Counted from the first letter of the stretch, positions 12,801-25,035 are shown. The stretch: 64,000 nucleotides of DNA from Calvatia gigantea (GCA_025093985.1 JACAAK010000012.1:1984001-2048000), one strand, 5' to 3'. Notes: generated from the letters alone by a model not told the origin. A program made the numbers and translations.

Positions 12801-13411
12801 GCGCGCTTCATTCTGTATGCGATGGCCCTCAACATTGAGGGTCTCGGACCGGACTACTTGATCGCTGTAATTGAAGAAATCCAGCCACAGTGCGTGTCTC
12901 CCGGATATAAATTGCCTGCTACTCACTATTACTGTCAGACTCTGGTTGCAGATTCTGACGAATTTTGTCACTCCTCAAGCCCCGAAGGTTCCTCACAAGG
13001 ACAGAAAACTCGCTGTAGTTGGAATGGTTCGACTACTTTGCCAAAGCAGATACATGATGCAGGCACCTGCTATTCAAGCATGGTGCGTTTCGGAAATAGT
13101 CTCCATTCCAGCTCTAATTGCGTTTTAGGCCTCAGGCATACCAAGCGGTGGTCAAGCTATTCAGTGAACCTCAGCATCTGTCGAAGAGGGCTGACGAAGA
13201 CCCCCATGCTGGAATCACAGAAATTGATTACGAGGAACAAACGGCCGGTTATCAGGCAGCTTACTCCCGATTGGCCGCATCAGAAACCCAAGAGGCCGAC
13301 CCAGTAGCATATGTCTCAAACCCGCAACAATTTTTCCAAGAGCAACTTGAGAACCTGCAGAAGGCTCACGGTAACCAGGTTCAGACCTTGATATCCGCTC
13401 CGGCATCGTAA
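9801..13411 (+). CDS. CSE1: Exportin-2 / CSE1 (importin-alpha re-exporter), one-base frameshift in exon 1
   Basis: CSE1/CAS is the importin-beta-family exporter that returns importin-alpha to the cytoplasm with Ran-GTP. Fifteen exons fit: 9801-10005, 10056-10226, 10276-10656, 10712-10774, 10858-10941, 10993-11406, 11456-11602, 11652-11785, 11832-11947, 12000-12156, 12209-12300, 12355-12658, 12710-12889, 12939-13082 and 13129-13411. The product is 957 residues, the usual family length. Landmarks are the N-terminal MADLPQLL, IYLKNVAKLRW, the region DFPDKWPDLL, NIGVLETAHSIFR and the C-terminal LFSEPQHL. Exon 1 is 205 nt, one more than a multiple of three. The frame shifts at the GG at 9868-9869, between residues EQ and SAISTQPG. 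All other exon phases agree. Either this is a sequencing or assembly error or the allele is dead. Convergent with the MFS gene at 13629. Confidence 0.92.
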
Positions 13412-13628
13412 AAATATCTTTTTAGTAGAGCTTCCTGGGAGAGAACTCTGCTTTAGGTTGTGGCGTAGCGGCAAAGGATCAGGTACAATTGATCCATGGC
13501 GGTTTCAACAATTACTACATACCAATTGCATTATATTACACATATGCGTTATATCGTGCTAGCCGATGACTTTTAATGTACAAGTGTCGCGAGACCGTCA
13601 TTCCAATTGAACCGCATGCAATTAGAGC

Positions 13629-15552
13629 CTATTTGGGAGTGAATGTTGAGACCTTGAGAAGGCGCCTCGTTGAACTAAATTTTGTACGTACACCGCAAAA
13701 TATGATTGAATTACTCCATTCCAGCTCTCTGTTTTGTGACCGTAGTAATACACCCTCAATCGGTGTGCCAGCCAGAAGCGAAATGGCCACAATTGAAAAC
13801 GCTATGCCCATCCGAACTCTAAGTGACAGACGGGTTAAGTCTAACGAAGCTTTATGAGAACTACCAAGCTCATACCCAAGTTCTCCCGGGTGGGAGCTCA
13901 GCTGTGCGAGCAAAGACGGGATAAGAGAAACGTCTGGTCGAGATTGGAGTACCTCGGCGGAGAACCATAACCACATGGACGTACATGATCCAGACCAAAA
14001 CCCATAAAGAAGTGCGAAGACTGTCAAGCCAACAAAATCTTTAATCCCGAACATGCCGAACACGAGTGCCGAGGAAATAAAGAGAGATGGTAGAAGCATG
14101 TTGTATGTACCAAGTTTGTCGGCTAAAACGTTTGGTAGGATGCGGCCAAAGATGCTACCAGCGTTCAAGAAAGTGAGCTAGAGGATGCAGCGTGAATTCG
14201 CCGTCGATACAATTCACATAGTGAAGGCATACGAGGTAGAATGCGAGTGAGGCCTTGATCCCTTTAGAGAGAGCATAAGATTGGAGGTAAAAGTCTGGAC
14301 ACCGTCATTAATAGTTATATGAGGAGCACTTAGTGGAGCTGACATGGAAAGAAGAGGCCGAGATTAACGCAAAATGCCCTACACAGTGGTTATTCTAATG
14401 ATCAATATTCCTGGTGTTGATGGACTTACGAGGCTATGGAAACAGTATAAGCCCAATCCGATAATATTGCGCGGAAATCGGGTCGAGTGGTATTTCTTGT
14501 TCGATTACCATCAGGTCTTGAGCGCCCGGCGAAATACAACAGATTTGCTATAAGGAGGAAGGTCCCGATGATGGCCGCTGTGACACGGACGGTGTTCGCA
14601 AAGTCCAGCTCTTGGCTAACTTTGTTCAACAAAATTGGCCAGACGATGCCACCTACAGATGCGCCCTGGAAGAAGGTCAGTGAGAAACAACTTACCCCTT
14701 AGGACCCGAGAGCGTACCGAAACGGCGACACCTGTCGCCATCGCCCGACGACTTCCGAAATGGTGGGACACAACACTGACTGAAGGTAAAAATAGCATCG
14801 CCTGTCCTAGCCCCATTCCGATGCCCTGCGCTAGGAAAACCTGAAGGTGACCCCTCTCGTTGAGATAAACAGCGACCGGAGAACGTACAAATTATACAAA
14901 CTGACCTCAGGATAGTGATGGGACCGTGTCAGCGAAAGCATGAATAGCGACACCTGTCTGGAGAAGGCTGCCGATGCCGATCAAGTGATGACTGCCGCAG
15001 CATTGTCAAGTCAGACCGCAAAAACGCCGCGGACATATCATCACGCACAACCACCCGATATCATATATCCTTCCTACAACAATCCCAAGAGCGTATTGAA
15101 GAAAAAGCTGAACACTGCCTATCCAACTGCGAACCGGTTTAAGAGACTTAGACTCTAAGTGAGTGGACGCAGGGACTGACCTGATTTCGGATGGTGTATT
15201 ATTACTCAGAAACGTCCGTGTATAGTAATCCTGATAAACGCCAAAAGCTGACATGTAACTGATGAAACGCTCCATTCAGTGATTCGGAGAAACTGTCGAA
15301 TGGCCCGATGAAAGCGCACCCATATGTGCAGAATTGCACCAGCCACCTATAAGAGGGAGTTTGCAATTATGAGTGAGAGTGTGTGGCGTTCAGTACATAC
15401 GTTCCAAGGACAACCAGCCAAGGACCAGTCTTCGAACCCTGGCTATCCACGGCCTTTCCGAGGGCCTGCGACGTATCACAACCTGATTCATTGGGTTCAC
15501 GTTCTGTTTTGCTTGCTGGAGGGAGTGCACCACTCGACGTAGAAGTGGACAT
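13629..15552 (-). CDS. Monocarboxylate-transporter-like MFS permease, one-base frameshift in exon 5
   Basis: MFS permeases of the fungal MCH/monocarboxylate class move small acids across membranes. Twelve minus-strand exons fit: 15552-15401, 15346-15320, 15258-15181, 15126-15055, 14991-14906, 14840-14718, 14665-14430, 14378-14344, 14294-14233, 14177-13985, 13933-13876 and 13818-13629. They give about 436 residues. Class features in order are a hydrophilic N-terminus, GPWLVVLGTW, AFGVYQDYYTRTFLS, a SWIGSVQLF motif, IGMGLGQAMLFLPS, SHHF, GGIVWPILL, the middle loop with basic residues, LNAGSIFGR, and the tail GTPIEG. Exon 5 (86 nt) is one base too long. The frame slips at the CC at 14953-14954, between GSLLQT and the next helix. 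Substrate cannot be told. Convergent with CSE1. Confidence 0.87.
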
Positions 15553-16296
15553 GCTAAACGTGGAGCTTCAAAGGAGGATGCATGGAGGAGGTCACCACCC
15601 AGGGAGGGGTCTATATACATCCAAGATCTAGCCGTTTATCTAAAGGAGAAGTCTTTTACGACTATAAAGGACGACGGCCGGACCTGGCTCCATCACCGAT
15701 GGACCGCGTGTGTGCAAGGTTATGTTGTCTGATTTGGCTGTTTAGTGCGGGCTGACGCCAAAGAAAGAAAGGCAGCGATTGGAGGGAGAAAATAAGGTGC
15801 CTTGCTATGTTGTGCCGAACTAATTCTGTTGGTGGCCGGGGTCATTATTCATGGGGGGTAGGGATATAGGTGAACGCTGATGTGCGGAGGGTTGGTCGTT
15901 TGATCGTATGGCTACCTGACTGATCGCTGTGTAAGTACCTCGGAAACGGCCTTGATTGCTTACCTTTTGAATGCCTTTGTGCTTCCACTCGCGGGATAAG
16001 CTAATACCCGCGGCTGAGCATTGAGCTGCAGCAGCGTGTCCAAATGTTTACCGTAAGAGTGATAGATCTATAGGTGGCGGTTCCTACTTCGAACGTCAGG
16101 GAGGTGGCATTCCTCCCTGATTTCGGCCTGCAGGCCGAACCATTAGAAGCACTCCCAGGTGTAAGTACGATCACTGGAGTCGAGGTGCCAGACCGGAGTG
16201 ACAACTCAGTCCCTGTTCAATTCGTTTTAGAAGGTGGAAGCCAAAAGGAGTGTGACCATATAAATATGATATATGTACAGAAGTATTAAGGTAAGA
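15553..16296. other. Intergenic region between two minus-strand genes
   Basis: Upstream of the MFS gene and downstream of the membrane-protein gene. No coding frame I can support. It should hold the MFS promoter, but I see no convincing TATA box. Confidence 0.4.
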
Positions 16297-17705
16297 TTAA
16301 ACTCGAGTGTAATGTGGAGGGACTTCGGATGCAGGAAGGTGAATCCTTACTCCGCTGTCCGTATGAAGGATGACGGCAGCCGGAGGCTCAGCGACGCTCG
16401 TCATATTCGCATTCTCCAGCTTTTTCTGTGCTTCGGGATTGTATTCGATATCGCCCGTGACCACCTCACGGCTGAACGAAGAGCGTAACGAAACTCGAGA
16501 AGCAGGATGTACCATGGCTGAGGGAAGTGCAGAATCCTTCCACCCATTACGCCTTCGCCGTCTTCGGATGCGTCTTATGACGAGGACCACGAGTAGGCCG
16601 ATGAGAATAACGCCAATAATAGTGCCAAGAAATGCACCTATAACATTTGCGGTAGAGCTGGTGGGGGCGGAGGCGGGGGTAAGGGTAGGGGACGGCGATA
16701 CATTATCTCCGAGTAGAACGGACGTTGGTGTTCCGACCTTCACCAGGAGGTGATCGAGAGTGAGTTGCTCGTGAGACGCCAAGATCGTAAGGTTGTGCTG
16801 GGATAGGGCTTGGTTTTTCGTTGAGACAGTGAAGTATGCATTCGGGTTATCAGAGCTGTGGTGATCCTTCAGATGATAATCTTCACCGTCCAAGGTCAGT
16901 CTTAATTTCGACCTGTCCTTGCCCCACCCAAACCAGTCAAGGGACTGTCCTGGATACCGAAAGCCTGTCAAATGGAGAAAAGGTTCCTCTGAATTTGGAA
17001 CGTACCGAAGAATGTAATGTTCATCATGCTACGGAAATCGTGACATCTAGACTGAAGCTGGTCGTCATCATGGCGGTTCCAACAATCTTTATTGTAAGCG
17101 ATCGCTGTTTGATCTTTGGCATCAATTCTGAGGAGGGCATCCGTCACCAGAGAGTCGCTGAGAGGTTTGTATCGAATGCTGTGAAAGTATGCTGGGAGAC
17201 AGCGAATATCGATCTGGATAGTGAGTCTGTGCAGGCCAGGTGGAAGCTGTTTTGCCTGGCAAATTCGAGCCTTGTTATCTGAGGGAATGTCACTCGCATT
17301 CTGTTGCACGGAAAAGTTGGAGGAGGGCTGGGGGATTTGTTTTGAAACTATATCCTTGATGCGGGTGTTGTTAATGGAACACGACCAGCGTGGTAGAAGT
17401 TGGTCAGGTATAGGCGGGAACGTATGGTTCATTGCAATAACGGCAACGCCAGTGCCTTGTCCGAGGTCAGAGGGGAGTAGCTTACTTTTAGGAGTGTACT
17501 TACCGGTGAAGTTGAACGAAATTTGGGTCGTTTTCTGGATAACAGCCAAACCCGAATCCTTCAATTTGTCGTCCTGCTTGTCTGACCCAGAAATCCCGGA
17601 ATAATCGAGAGTGGAGCTATCGGGTTTGACAATCACAACTTGGGGTGGAATTTTACCAGAACTCCTATGAAAAAGAGAAGGAACAACGGTCGAGTTAGAA
17701 GACAT
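16297..17705 (-). CDS. Single-pass membrane protein, distant paralogue of 2131-3652
   Basis: Two exons, 17705-17006 and 16964-16297, with a short intron (GTACGT...ACAG) give 455 residues. I chose the ATG at 17705 because the frame upstream has no ATG and a TATA box lies 62 bases before it. The ectodomain is beta-rich with several N-glycosylation-like NxT/NxS sites (NFTGK, NHTFP, NITFF). A Thr/Pro/Ser-rich linker precedes one membrane helix (GAFLGTIIGVILIGLLVVLV), a run of arginines (RRIRRRRRR) and a cytoplasmic tail. The tail ends HTDSGVR..PPHYT, nearly the same ending as the 2131 protein, which is the main link between them. It has no obvious signal peptide. Function unknown. Confidence 0.75.
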
Positions 17706-17766
17706 GGGGAAACCGGACGCGTCAAGCGACACATCTAGCCTTTTCCAAGTCCTTGTTGCCACGACC

Positions 17767-17774
17767 CTTTTATA
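17767..17774 (-). promoter_or_regulatory. TATA box of the 16297-17705 gene
   Basis: On the minus strand the sequence reads TATAAAAG, 62-69 bases upstream of the chosen ATG, a suitable distance for a short leader. Confidence 0.55.
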
Positions 17775-18202
17775 CGGATGCTGTGTGATTGCCTATCAGC
17801 ATCAACTGGAAGGGTCGTAGTTACCAGTCGTATGACTTCGTTTTGATATCATGAACAGATGGTGACTTGACAACAAGGTGATTCTCAACGGAGGATTGTT
17901 TTCCTTTGAAAACAACATAGTACTATTGGGACGTCAGGACAAGACACGGATTGAAGTAAAACATTAGAGCGGGTTGAGTGTTGACGGGTTGCTCGGAATG
18001 TGTGAAGCACAGGACAAGTCGTCATTCTAACTGAGCTCGGTGGGCAGAATCATAATCAGAGAAATGTCATTCTAAGAATAAACTCGAGATACGACGGTGA
18101 TGTGACAGGTGTGACCTGAGATCAAAAAAAAGTGAGGGAGTGGCTCTGTTCAGTTCAGTGGTGTCAACATTCCTTAACAGTAAACATTAGAGAGACATTG
18201 CA
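17775..18202. promoter_or_regulatory. Shared upstream region of divergent genes
   Basis: This 430-bp gap separates the minus-strand membrane-protein gene from the plus-strand zuotin gene, so it should contain both promoters. An A-rich run (18125-18131) lies near the zuotin side. No operator-like repeats recognised. Confidence 0.4.
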
Positions 18203-19758
18203 ATGGTCACTGTACAGACTCTGAATATCATTGCTCCTCCTTTAGATCCATCCTATGTGGCCCCGACTCCATCTGGCTCTCGTCTGTCGCGTATGTTTTT
18301 TTTTTCAGCATCTCATAGTTCCGTGTTTATCTCATCTTTCTCTCAGCACCTCACCCAGCAGGACACAGAACTCTTCTTCCAGTTGGTCCTGCGTACCTCA
18401 ACCACCTCAAACTTTCCCTCAAACATTCACACGACTTTGCCGCACTCGATAAACACCTTGAGGAGGAACTGCGGAGGAAACTGGCGCAAGCTGCTGATGA
18501 CGCCAACGGTGAAGATGACCTTGGTGTTGGTGATGAGCCAGAATCTGCGGAATTGCTCAGCCTAGATCCTAAGGAATGGAAAGTCGGTCTGCGTTTGATT
18601 CCATCTGAAGCCCCTGATACAGAGACGATCGCTCTCTCTAGAAACATGATTACTATGCCGTCCTCGGCCTCTCACATCTTCGATGGCAGGCAACCCCCGA
18701 ACAGATCAAGATTGCCCGTACGCGCGCCCTTTCACCCAGGCCCTTATTTTCTTTGAAACTCATACCTTGTCCCACCACAGATCGCAAGAAAGTTCTCAAG
18801 CATCACCCTGACAAAAAAGTCACCTCTGCGACTCCTCCCACAAACTCACTCCAATTTTCTGGCACCAACACCAACGACGATGCCTTTTTCAAATGTATCC
18901 AAAAAGCCCACGAAGTGCTAACACACCCCGAAAAACGCCGCCAATTCGATTCTGTAGACCCTCAACTTATCGAGTGGGAGGAAGATCTACCAACTTCCTC
19001 ATCGATCAAGGTACGCACACATCAAATCACCGCGTATCCTTCGCGAATGATTGATTTCCCCCTTCCTCTAGAATCAAAAGAACCTCGACTTCTTTAGAAA
19101 CTTCGCCCCCATCTTTGAAGAATACACGCGATTCTCTCGTGTCCGACCCGTGCCTGGGCTAGGTCACATAGACTCCACGAAGGAAGAGGTTGAAGGCTTC
19201 TACGATTTTTGGTACAACTTTGACAGCTGGCGAAGTTTCGAATGGTGGGACAAGGAAGTAAACGAAGGTAGCGACAAGTAAGTTTTCCCATGCTTGATCG
19301 TGTTTTGATTGACCTACGTTGTCGTAGTCGTGACGACAAGCGTTACACCGAAAAGAAAAACAAAACCGAACGAGCACGCAGAAAGAAGGAAGACATAGCC
19401 AAGCTCCGAACTCTCGTCGATCTCACACTGAGCGTCGACCCTCGTATCAAGCGTATCAAACAACAAGAGAAAGAGGCGAGGGAAGCCAAGAAACGCGCTA
19501 ACACTCCTGGAGGCGCCGTTAAGAAGACAAAGCAACAAGAAGAGGAAGAGAAGAAGAAGCTGGAGGAAGAGGCCCGCAGGAAGGAAGAAGAGGAAAATGT
19601 TTGCCAACGTTTTTTTTTTTCTTTAGAAAGAGGTTTCGCTGACCATGTTTTTTTCTTTGCAGATTGCTCGCGCTGAAACCAAGAAGGCTAAAGCTGCTGC
19701 TGCTAACGCAGCTAAAAAGGCCAGGAGAGCAGCTCGTGCTGCTGGCGAGGCTGTGTAG
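18203..19758 (+). CDS. ZUO1: Zuotin, ribosome-associated DnaJ-type co-chaperone
   Basis: Zuotin is the J-protein of the ribosome-associated complex and stimulates ribosome-bound Hsp70 at the tunnel exit. Seven exons, 18203-18290, 18347-18582, 18642-18717, 18781-19010, 19072-19277, 19328-19598 and 19663-19758, give 400 residues with all phases consistent. An N-terminal segment contains PVGPAYLNHLK and an acidic stretch. The J-domain runs from KKHDYYAVLGLSHLRW through the catalytic HPD (KHHPDKK) to RRQFDSVDP. The zuotin homology region has the typical FW/W pattern (EGFYDFWYNFDSWRSFEW). It is followed by DDKRYTEKKNK and a long charged helix of Lys/Glu/Arg. The C-terminus is Ala/Lys-rich and ends without SANT domains, as in yeast Zuo1. 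The third donor (GTCGGT) and sixth donor (GTTTGC) are unusual. Confidence 0.93.
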
Positions 19759-21170
19759 AATAATTGCATTTGACGGGCATACTCGTAGTTCTCGGCAGTG
19801 CACTAATTGGATAGGTTTGCGGATCAAACATAGGAGCTTTGACTTTTAAGTGCTGAGGTCAGATATAGAGTAAGACAAAATCAACGCCATTGCAAGAAAC
19901 TCAAACTGCGCCATAAGCCTGATCATGATGAACCCGTCCGTAGCACAACCGAAGATGCCCTTTCGCTTACTATTCACTAGGTGAGCGTTCATGACGGAGC
20001 GTACAAGTGACAGCAATCACATGATGGCACATGCCGAGCAATAGCCAACACCCGACCGGGTGAAAAGACGGCTTGTGAGGTGGTGGTCGCCGCAAATGAC
20101 GGGGTGCAAAATGCGACGAACAAAACATCTTGCACACACGAGTATGTTATGGTGGTGAATGAAAGAGATTCATAGAGACAGGAGGAACGACGTCACCAAT
20201 TAGTAGACAGATAAGTTGGAGTTTAAATTGAGGAAGAAGTCTGGTCCACACAATGTTAAGGTATGCCTCAGGGCGAAGTACCCGAAGAGTAGTGGGGGTG
20301 GGAGCAATGGGAGCAAAACGGGCAATAGGATATAAAACAGTCCGAACAAAACCTACACCTACACACAAAGCCACCAGCAAATTGGGTACGCACATTACAA
20401 CGTTGTCCTCTATGAACCAACTCCTCTGCGCTAATTTTGACACACGCCACGGGGGTAGCCGAATAATAATTACCGTAGACGTTGCTCGCCGGCGGAACGG
20501 AACGACGATGACCGCGCTGGTAGCAGACGTGGACCACCAAACACTGAGCCAAGGCTGCAAAGGGAAAGGCGGTTATCCAGTGATTAGTCCCGCTCTCAGA
20601 GGAATAGAGCATCCCCTTAATGTCGTCATCAAGACCTGTGTTCGACATTACCGCGAGGGGTCTGACCAATATGTAAAATAAGGTTCGGGGGAGCGACAGG
20701 ACAAATGTCCCCAATAGATCGCAGTGACCTTGGCAGCACTTTCGAGGAACCCAAACCGCAAGCTCAAGCTTTGCACATTCACAGGGTAGTGTCATTTGAG
20801 GTTCAGTTACCATTTCTATTTCTTCGTCAGCTCCTAATGTTTCCTCCGCTCAGTTCCCTCTCTGCTTGGTTTTGGGTGTAATGAAGCTTTTTTGTGTCGT
20901 GTATCGAGGTATCACGATGGGTACCCGCATATTCTGGGACTTGTTCGGATGTACATCATGATACTAAGAGGTGCGGAGGCAAGCGTAACGACTCCCAGCC
21001 CCGTCGTTCATGAGATAACAAGAAGCCCAGCGAGAAAGTCCAACCTTGCCCCCATCGTCGGTACCCTCTCTCGGGATATTAGGGTAGTCCTTGATGTACC
21101 ACTGGGGGTCCTGATTCTGTAGGAGCCTGAGTCCTACCTCGCATACCTACCCAACTGACTTCATACGATT
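19759..21170. other. Intergenic region, no supported gene
   Basis: The longest open frames here (about 20268-20813 and 20147-20560 on the minus strand, and an overlapping plus-strand frame) conflict with each other and show no recognisable domain. Part of 20900-21170 may be the lost 5' part of the decayed DUF6533-type gene that follows, but it does not align well by eye with the paralogue's first exons. Confidence 0.4.
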
Positions 21171-22336
21171 AGCACTCCGTTTATGTGTATGAAAGCGACA
21201 TATGTGTTTGCCAAATACTACCCTTCCCTGGTCTACCCGTATGTGAACCTTTACTAGACCATTCGCAGTGCATTGATTTTTTGCATTAATTAGCACCAAT
21301 ATCTGCCTTTTTGTCTACCTCGACTCTCCCTTTTCGGTGGAGCTATGTAAGAAATGGTTCCTGTTCCAACTCCTATCCACCGTTGACCGTTTCAGCGCAG
21401 CTCCCCTTCAACGCAGTCGTCTGTCTCCGAGGTACGAGCTCCTTTCATTATGGGGGCTTCTTATGTCCTACAAAAACCCCCCAGGATGTTCACTCTCCAC
21501 GACTGCAACATCGCAATCGGAATTTTGGGCATATCCGCGGTTGTTGCAAATGTAATAGGTGCTCTGCTAATCACAATATCTCTCCATCGGAAAGCCGAAT
21601 TCGGCTCCTTATGTTCTACAACGCAGAGTAAACTTGGTCTTTCTGTTCCCTACGTCCTTTGACCAGCTCCGAGCTCCATTATCTTTCAACCATTAACCAA
21701 CTGTTTTCGCCAATCAGGGTCATTTTCCAAATCTCTCAAGGCATCTTGTGGGCTTTTACTTTTCACAAACAACTTTTTATCAATAGAAAAATCCATTCAA
21801 ATCTTCATGCGGGTACCCCATTCCTCCCGACAGTTTCCTGTGACGGGTACATCCTTCTGGCAATTCTAACTTGTGGGTCGAAATCTCCATCTTTTTGTTT
21901 TTTAGCTGAAAATCTGCTTTGAAAAGTGGGTTTGCCCACTCAATTCCGTATTCTGCCGTGATTCGCCTGGAGGTCCACCTGGTATATCCGTAGGTGGATC
22001 GAAAACAGTGTCTGCCGCAGATTTGTACGTCCCATGACCATATCTCCACACCCTACGTTTGGTAGGTGGGGCATGACATTAATGTCTATCTTTGTACGCG
22101 TTCAACTTCCTCACCACGTTCGCATAAGGAACTGACGCCAGACTTATGAGTGCTGCCGTTTGATCCTCAATATGCCCGCTAAAGCGACCATAGGCACAGA
22201 AAACGTTGAACTTGACGATCAGAGTACAATTGCCCCTCCTGAGGTAGCTTTACAACCTGTCGGTCAAAAAAGATTGGAAAATCATCCAGGGCCGCAGCCT
22301 TCAGCGCCTTTGGATGCAGACAATCGAAAATTTTAG
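21171..22336 (+). pseudogene. Decayed DUF6533-type membrane protein gene (paralogue of 50439-51877)
   Basis: Segments align in order with the intact copy: the helix around CMKATYVFAKYYPSLVYP, then NICLFVYLDSP...WFLFQLLST, the VVCLR motif, NIAIGILGISAVVANVIGAL, FHKQLFINRKIHS, an SIPYS-like segment and the acidic tail ending DADNRKF with TAG at 22334-22336. Lesions: a near-perfect 7-nt tandem duplication at 21382-21395 (ACCGTTG ACCGTTT) shifts the frame; the next exon junction at about 21484 is one base short; and the donor after LSVP is CTACGT instead of GTAAGT (about 21652). The 5' exons are not recognisable. It lies 36 bp left of a transposon remnant. Confidence 0.75.
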
Positions 22337-22371
22337 TCAGGGGGCAGCTATGTACCGCGGTTGCCTTACAG

Positions 22372-22841
22372 TACACGGCCACGGGTTCAGGTTAAGGATA
22401 ACCTCATAATTGTTGTGCTCACTGTCTCACGGCCATCACGGTCGCCTATTGCTTGTCCACCACGCTTAACTGGGTTATGGCAATGGATACGCCAATACAC
22501 CTCACCAGCATGGTGAGGGTGAATGACCTTGTGATACAAATACAAGTTAATTTTTATTATTAGTTTGAGATATTTTGTCGTAACATATGAACCCATGATA
22601 AACCACATTTTGAAACCAAAAAGCAGAAACCAGTGTGGGTGAACCGTGCAATGGGAGGGCGGCCGCTTTTTGCATCCGTTATGGTCACGTGAAGATCTCA
22701 AGGAAATCTTATGGTCCGCCCTGGGTTTCGGAATCTCAAGCTCTTCCCGAGGCCGCGTTTCTTGAGAAAGACCTGGTTACCTAAGCAGGACCTGCGGTGC
22801 CCTACCCCGGGTTTAACTTGAGTCAAATTCGTTGCTGTGTA
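22372..22841 (+). mobile_element. Internally deleted Plavaka derivative (non-autonomous, about 470 bp)
   Basis: It starts TACACGGCCACGGGTTCAG and ends with the inverted form ...TTCGTTGCTGTGTA, the same termini as the large Plavaka element. From about 22470 to 22841 it matches the extreme 3' end of the large element (about 47990-48390), including a decayed copy of the end of its second gene. Its right end overlaps the left end of the large element by two bases (TA at 22840-22841), so the two abut head to tail. Confidence 0.75.
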
Positions 22842-23329
22842 CACGGCCACGGATTCAGATGAAGAAAACCCTCAGAAATGATGACGAAGATGACCTTGAG
22901 TATGGTTCCTGGGGAAATCCTAGGGTGAACCCAGAAATATCTTGCATCCAGCAATCCTGGTTTAACCCTACGGCAGCTCTCAAGTTGATCTTAGGTCGGA
23001 AAGTCCCACGTTACGTTGAACCCCAAATGGCAATAGGTTATGACAAGTCACCAATTCTGGAATGCGGCCTCTGTCTTATCGATTGTACGGCTGCGAAGAT
23101 CGATAATGAGGCAAATACTTTGCTTGTACAACCATTACGCTGCATTCCGTGAATAATTCGCACTTCCAGTAGTTTGCTTATCATGTTTCATGCCTCAGCA
23201 TTAGAAAGCCCAGTTGGAATGACTGCTATGTTGAGGGATAGGTGTAAGTGGCTTACCAGCGTAGCCATTGAAACCGTCGATGAACCAGGGACCAATATCT
23301 AGGTTGGAAAGTTGAAGTACGGGACAACA

Positions 23330-24627
23330 GGCTTTCATTCTTCTGCACAGCATGTAGTGTCACATTTCTCGACCTCAGCAAAGCAGAGCGACACGAGAAG
23401 ACACAAAAACATAAACAGACCATTCGCTATTCCATTCCCGGGTCTACGAGAATCCAATCCCCCCCTATTCTCCCAGTGCCAGATCCAAACATTGAGGAAC
23501 CTCTACTCGAAGTTCTTCGGCAGATAGGAAGTGAGGCATCTACACCGAGGCGAAACCAAAATCTGCAAGACCACGGCACCGACTGGTTGAACCTCCATGG
23601 CGAGCCTGGCCCTCATGACTTCAACTACCAATTCCCACAACTTGAAGGGAACATGGCGTCTTGGTTGGTGACACCATTAAATAATGCTCAGCCTGGATTT
23701 AATGAGATGGATTGGGAACCAACAAATACTGTCAACGACTTTGGTGACTGGAATCCATTGGATATCCGGAACAACTCCCCATGGTCTGCATCTGAACAAG
23801 GGTATAATCAACAAGGTGCACTCCATCCTAGCAAGCAAAAACTCTTGCTCAATAGATTGCATAGTTACCTCACTCGAAGGTGCTGCTCGGATTCGAAGTC
23901 ATGGCAGTTTACCAAGCGACCATTCTTCTGATCCCTGGTATCCATGGCCAGACAAAATTGTAAGCTCAACATATTATGGGTTTGAAGTCCCCTATAATTT
24001 TTTCAGTCTTGTATACTTGATATTCTTCGCCACCTACCCCACTCACTATTCTCGGATGCACAAATGGAAGCTATCCTGTGGTCAATGTCAACTTCCGGTG
24101 TTGATGGGACCCCATCAGTTGACCAGCTAAAGACTGTAGACCACCATCTACAGCGATTGTGTGGTATTGAGACCCGGAGATACGAAGGGCGACAGGGACA
24201 CATTTATTACACCAATAGCCTTCATGACATCATCGCACAGGTGTGTCTTGTCTTTATGGTGAGTTGGGTGGGTTAATGAAACCATACGACTGGAACTGCA
24301 GGAAAAAGCAAATCCACTAATTGGTCCCTACATACGGCACTATGCAGAAGATGCCGGAAACCAGCTTGGAGAGTGCTGGCAGGCTAAAAAATGGCTTGAC
24401 GAGCTTGACCCTTCGTTGACCACACCAATGATCCGTATTGGCAGTACTGATTATTACAACCTGGAGCCAGCGAAACTCCTGAATGGTGAGGTGGTTGTCC
24501 CTGAGCGTTGGTTTACCCGGAAGGTCAATGGCAATGATGACTTTTTCGCACGAGCATGGAGGACACAAGTCGTCATGTCTGAAGGCACCCATGGATACCT
24601 CATTCTCATGTACAGTCCAATTGAGGT
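23330..24627 (+). pseudogene. Plavaka transposase, N-terminal part
   Basis: Reads from an N-terminal C2H2-like finger (C-TA-C...H-EKTQK-H, about 23340-23405) through introns 23815-23864 (GTGCAC...ATAG), 23959-24006 and 24241-24302. The family landmarks are PWYPWPDKI, DILRHLPHSLFS, SVDQLKTVDHHLQRLCGI and the region TPMIRIGSTDYYNLEPAKLLNGE, typical of this transposase group. The frame is cut in the middle of a codon series by the copia element, after the target duplication GAGGT (24623-24627), and resumes at 33134. I could not fix the true start codon. Confidence 0.75.
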
Positions 24628-25035
24628 TGTTGAATCTCGATCCGTACCACTATGTTGGTTCAGTCTATTTATAGCTGAAATGGATTCTTGAGTACTTCAC
24701 TCTTGAAGAGAGATAACGAACAATGTACTAGACCGCACTCTAGGTTGCTGGTCATGGTCTATTAAATAGAACAATGTACGCAGTATGCTCTGTATATGCT
24801 ACTGGCAGATAAGACCTCACCTGTATTAGGTAGAATGGCACACAGACCAGAGACATTAGATATATAAGACCTATGTAGTATGCGTATATTCTTCAGACAA
24901 TTTAGTCTATCTTCTGCCCAACATTCCTCTAAGATATCCACTAGCTACGGTCTACAACCAATATCTCAACAAACCCAGTGAGTACGACTCCCCTCCGCCA
25001 CTAGTGCAAACTATTGTGGTGTACTCGTCTTAACA
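24628..25035 (+). repeat. Copia 5' LTR
   Basis: TGTTGAATC...CTTAACA, 408 bp, direct copy of 32721-33128. It contains a TATA-like GATATATAAG about 230 bp in, the likely promoter. The 150 bp following (25036-25185) are unique in the window. Confidence 0.9.

Noticed and set aside
17706..17762. Extending the minus-strand membrane protein to a start at 17762
   Set aside because: The frame there begins with GTG and no ATG is present; the TATA box position favours ATG 17705.
20147..20813. Minus-strand frames of 181 and 137 codons and an opposing plus-strand frame of 142
   Set aside because: They overlap each other, have no recognisable domain, and I could not join them by convincing introns; kept as unassigned.
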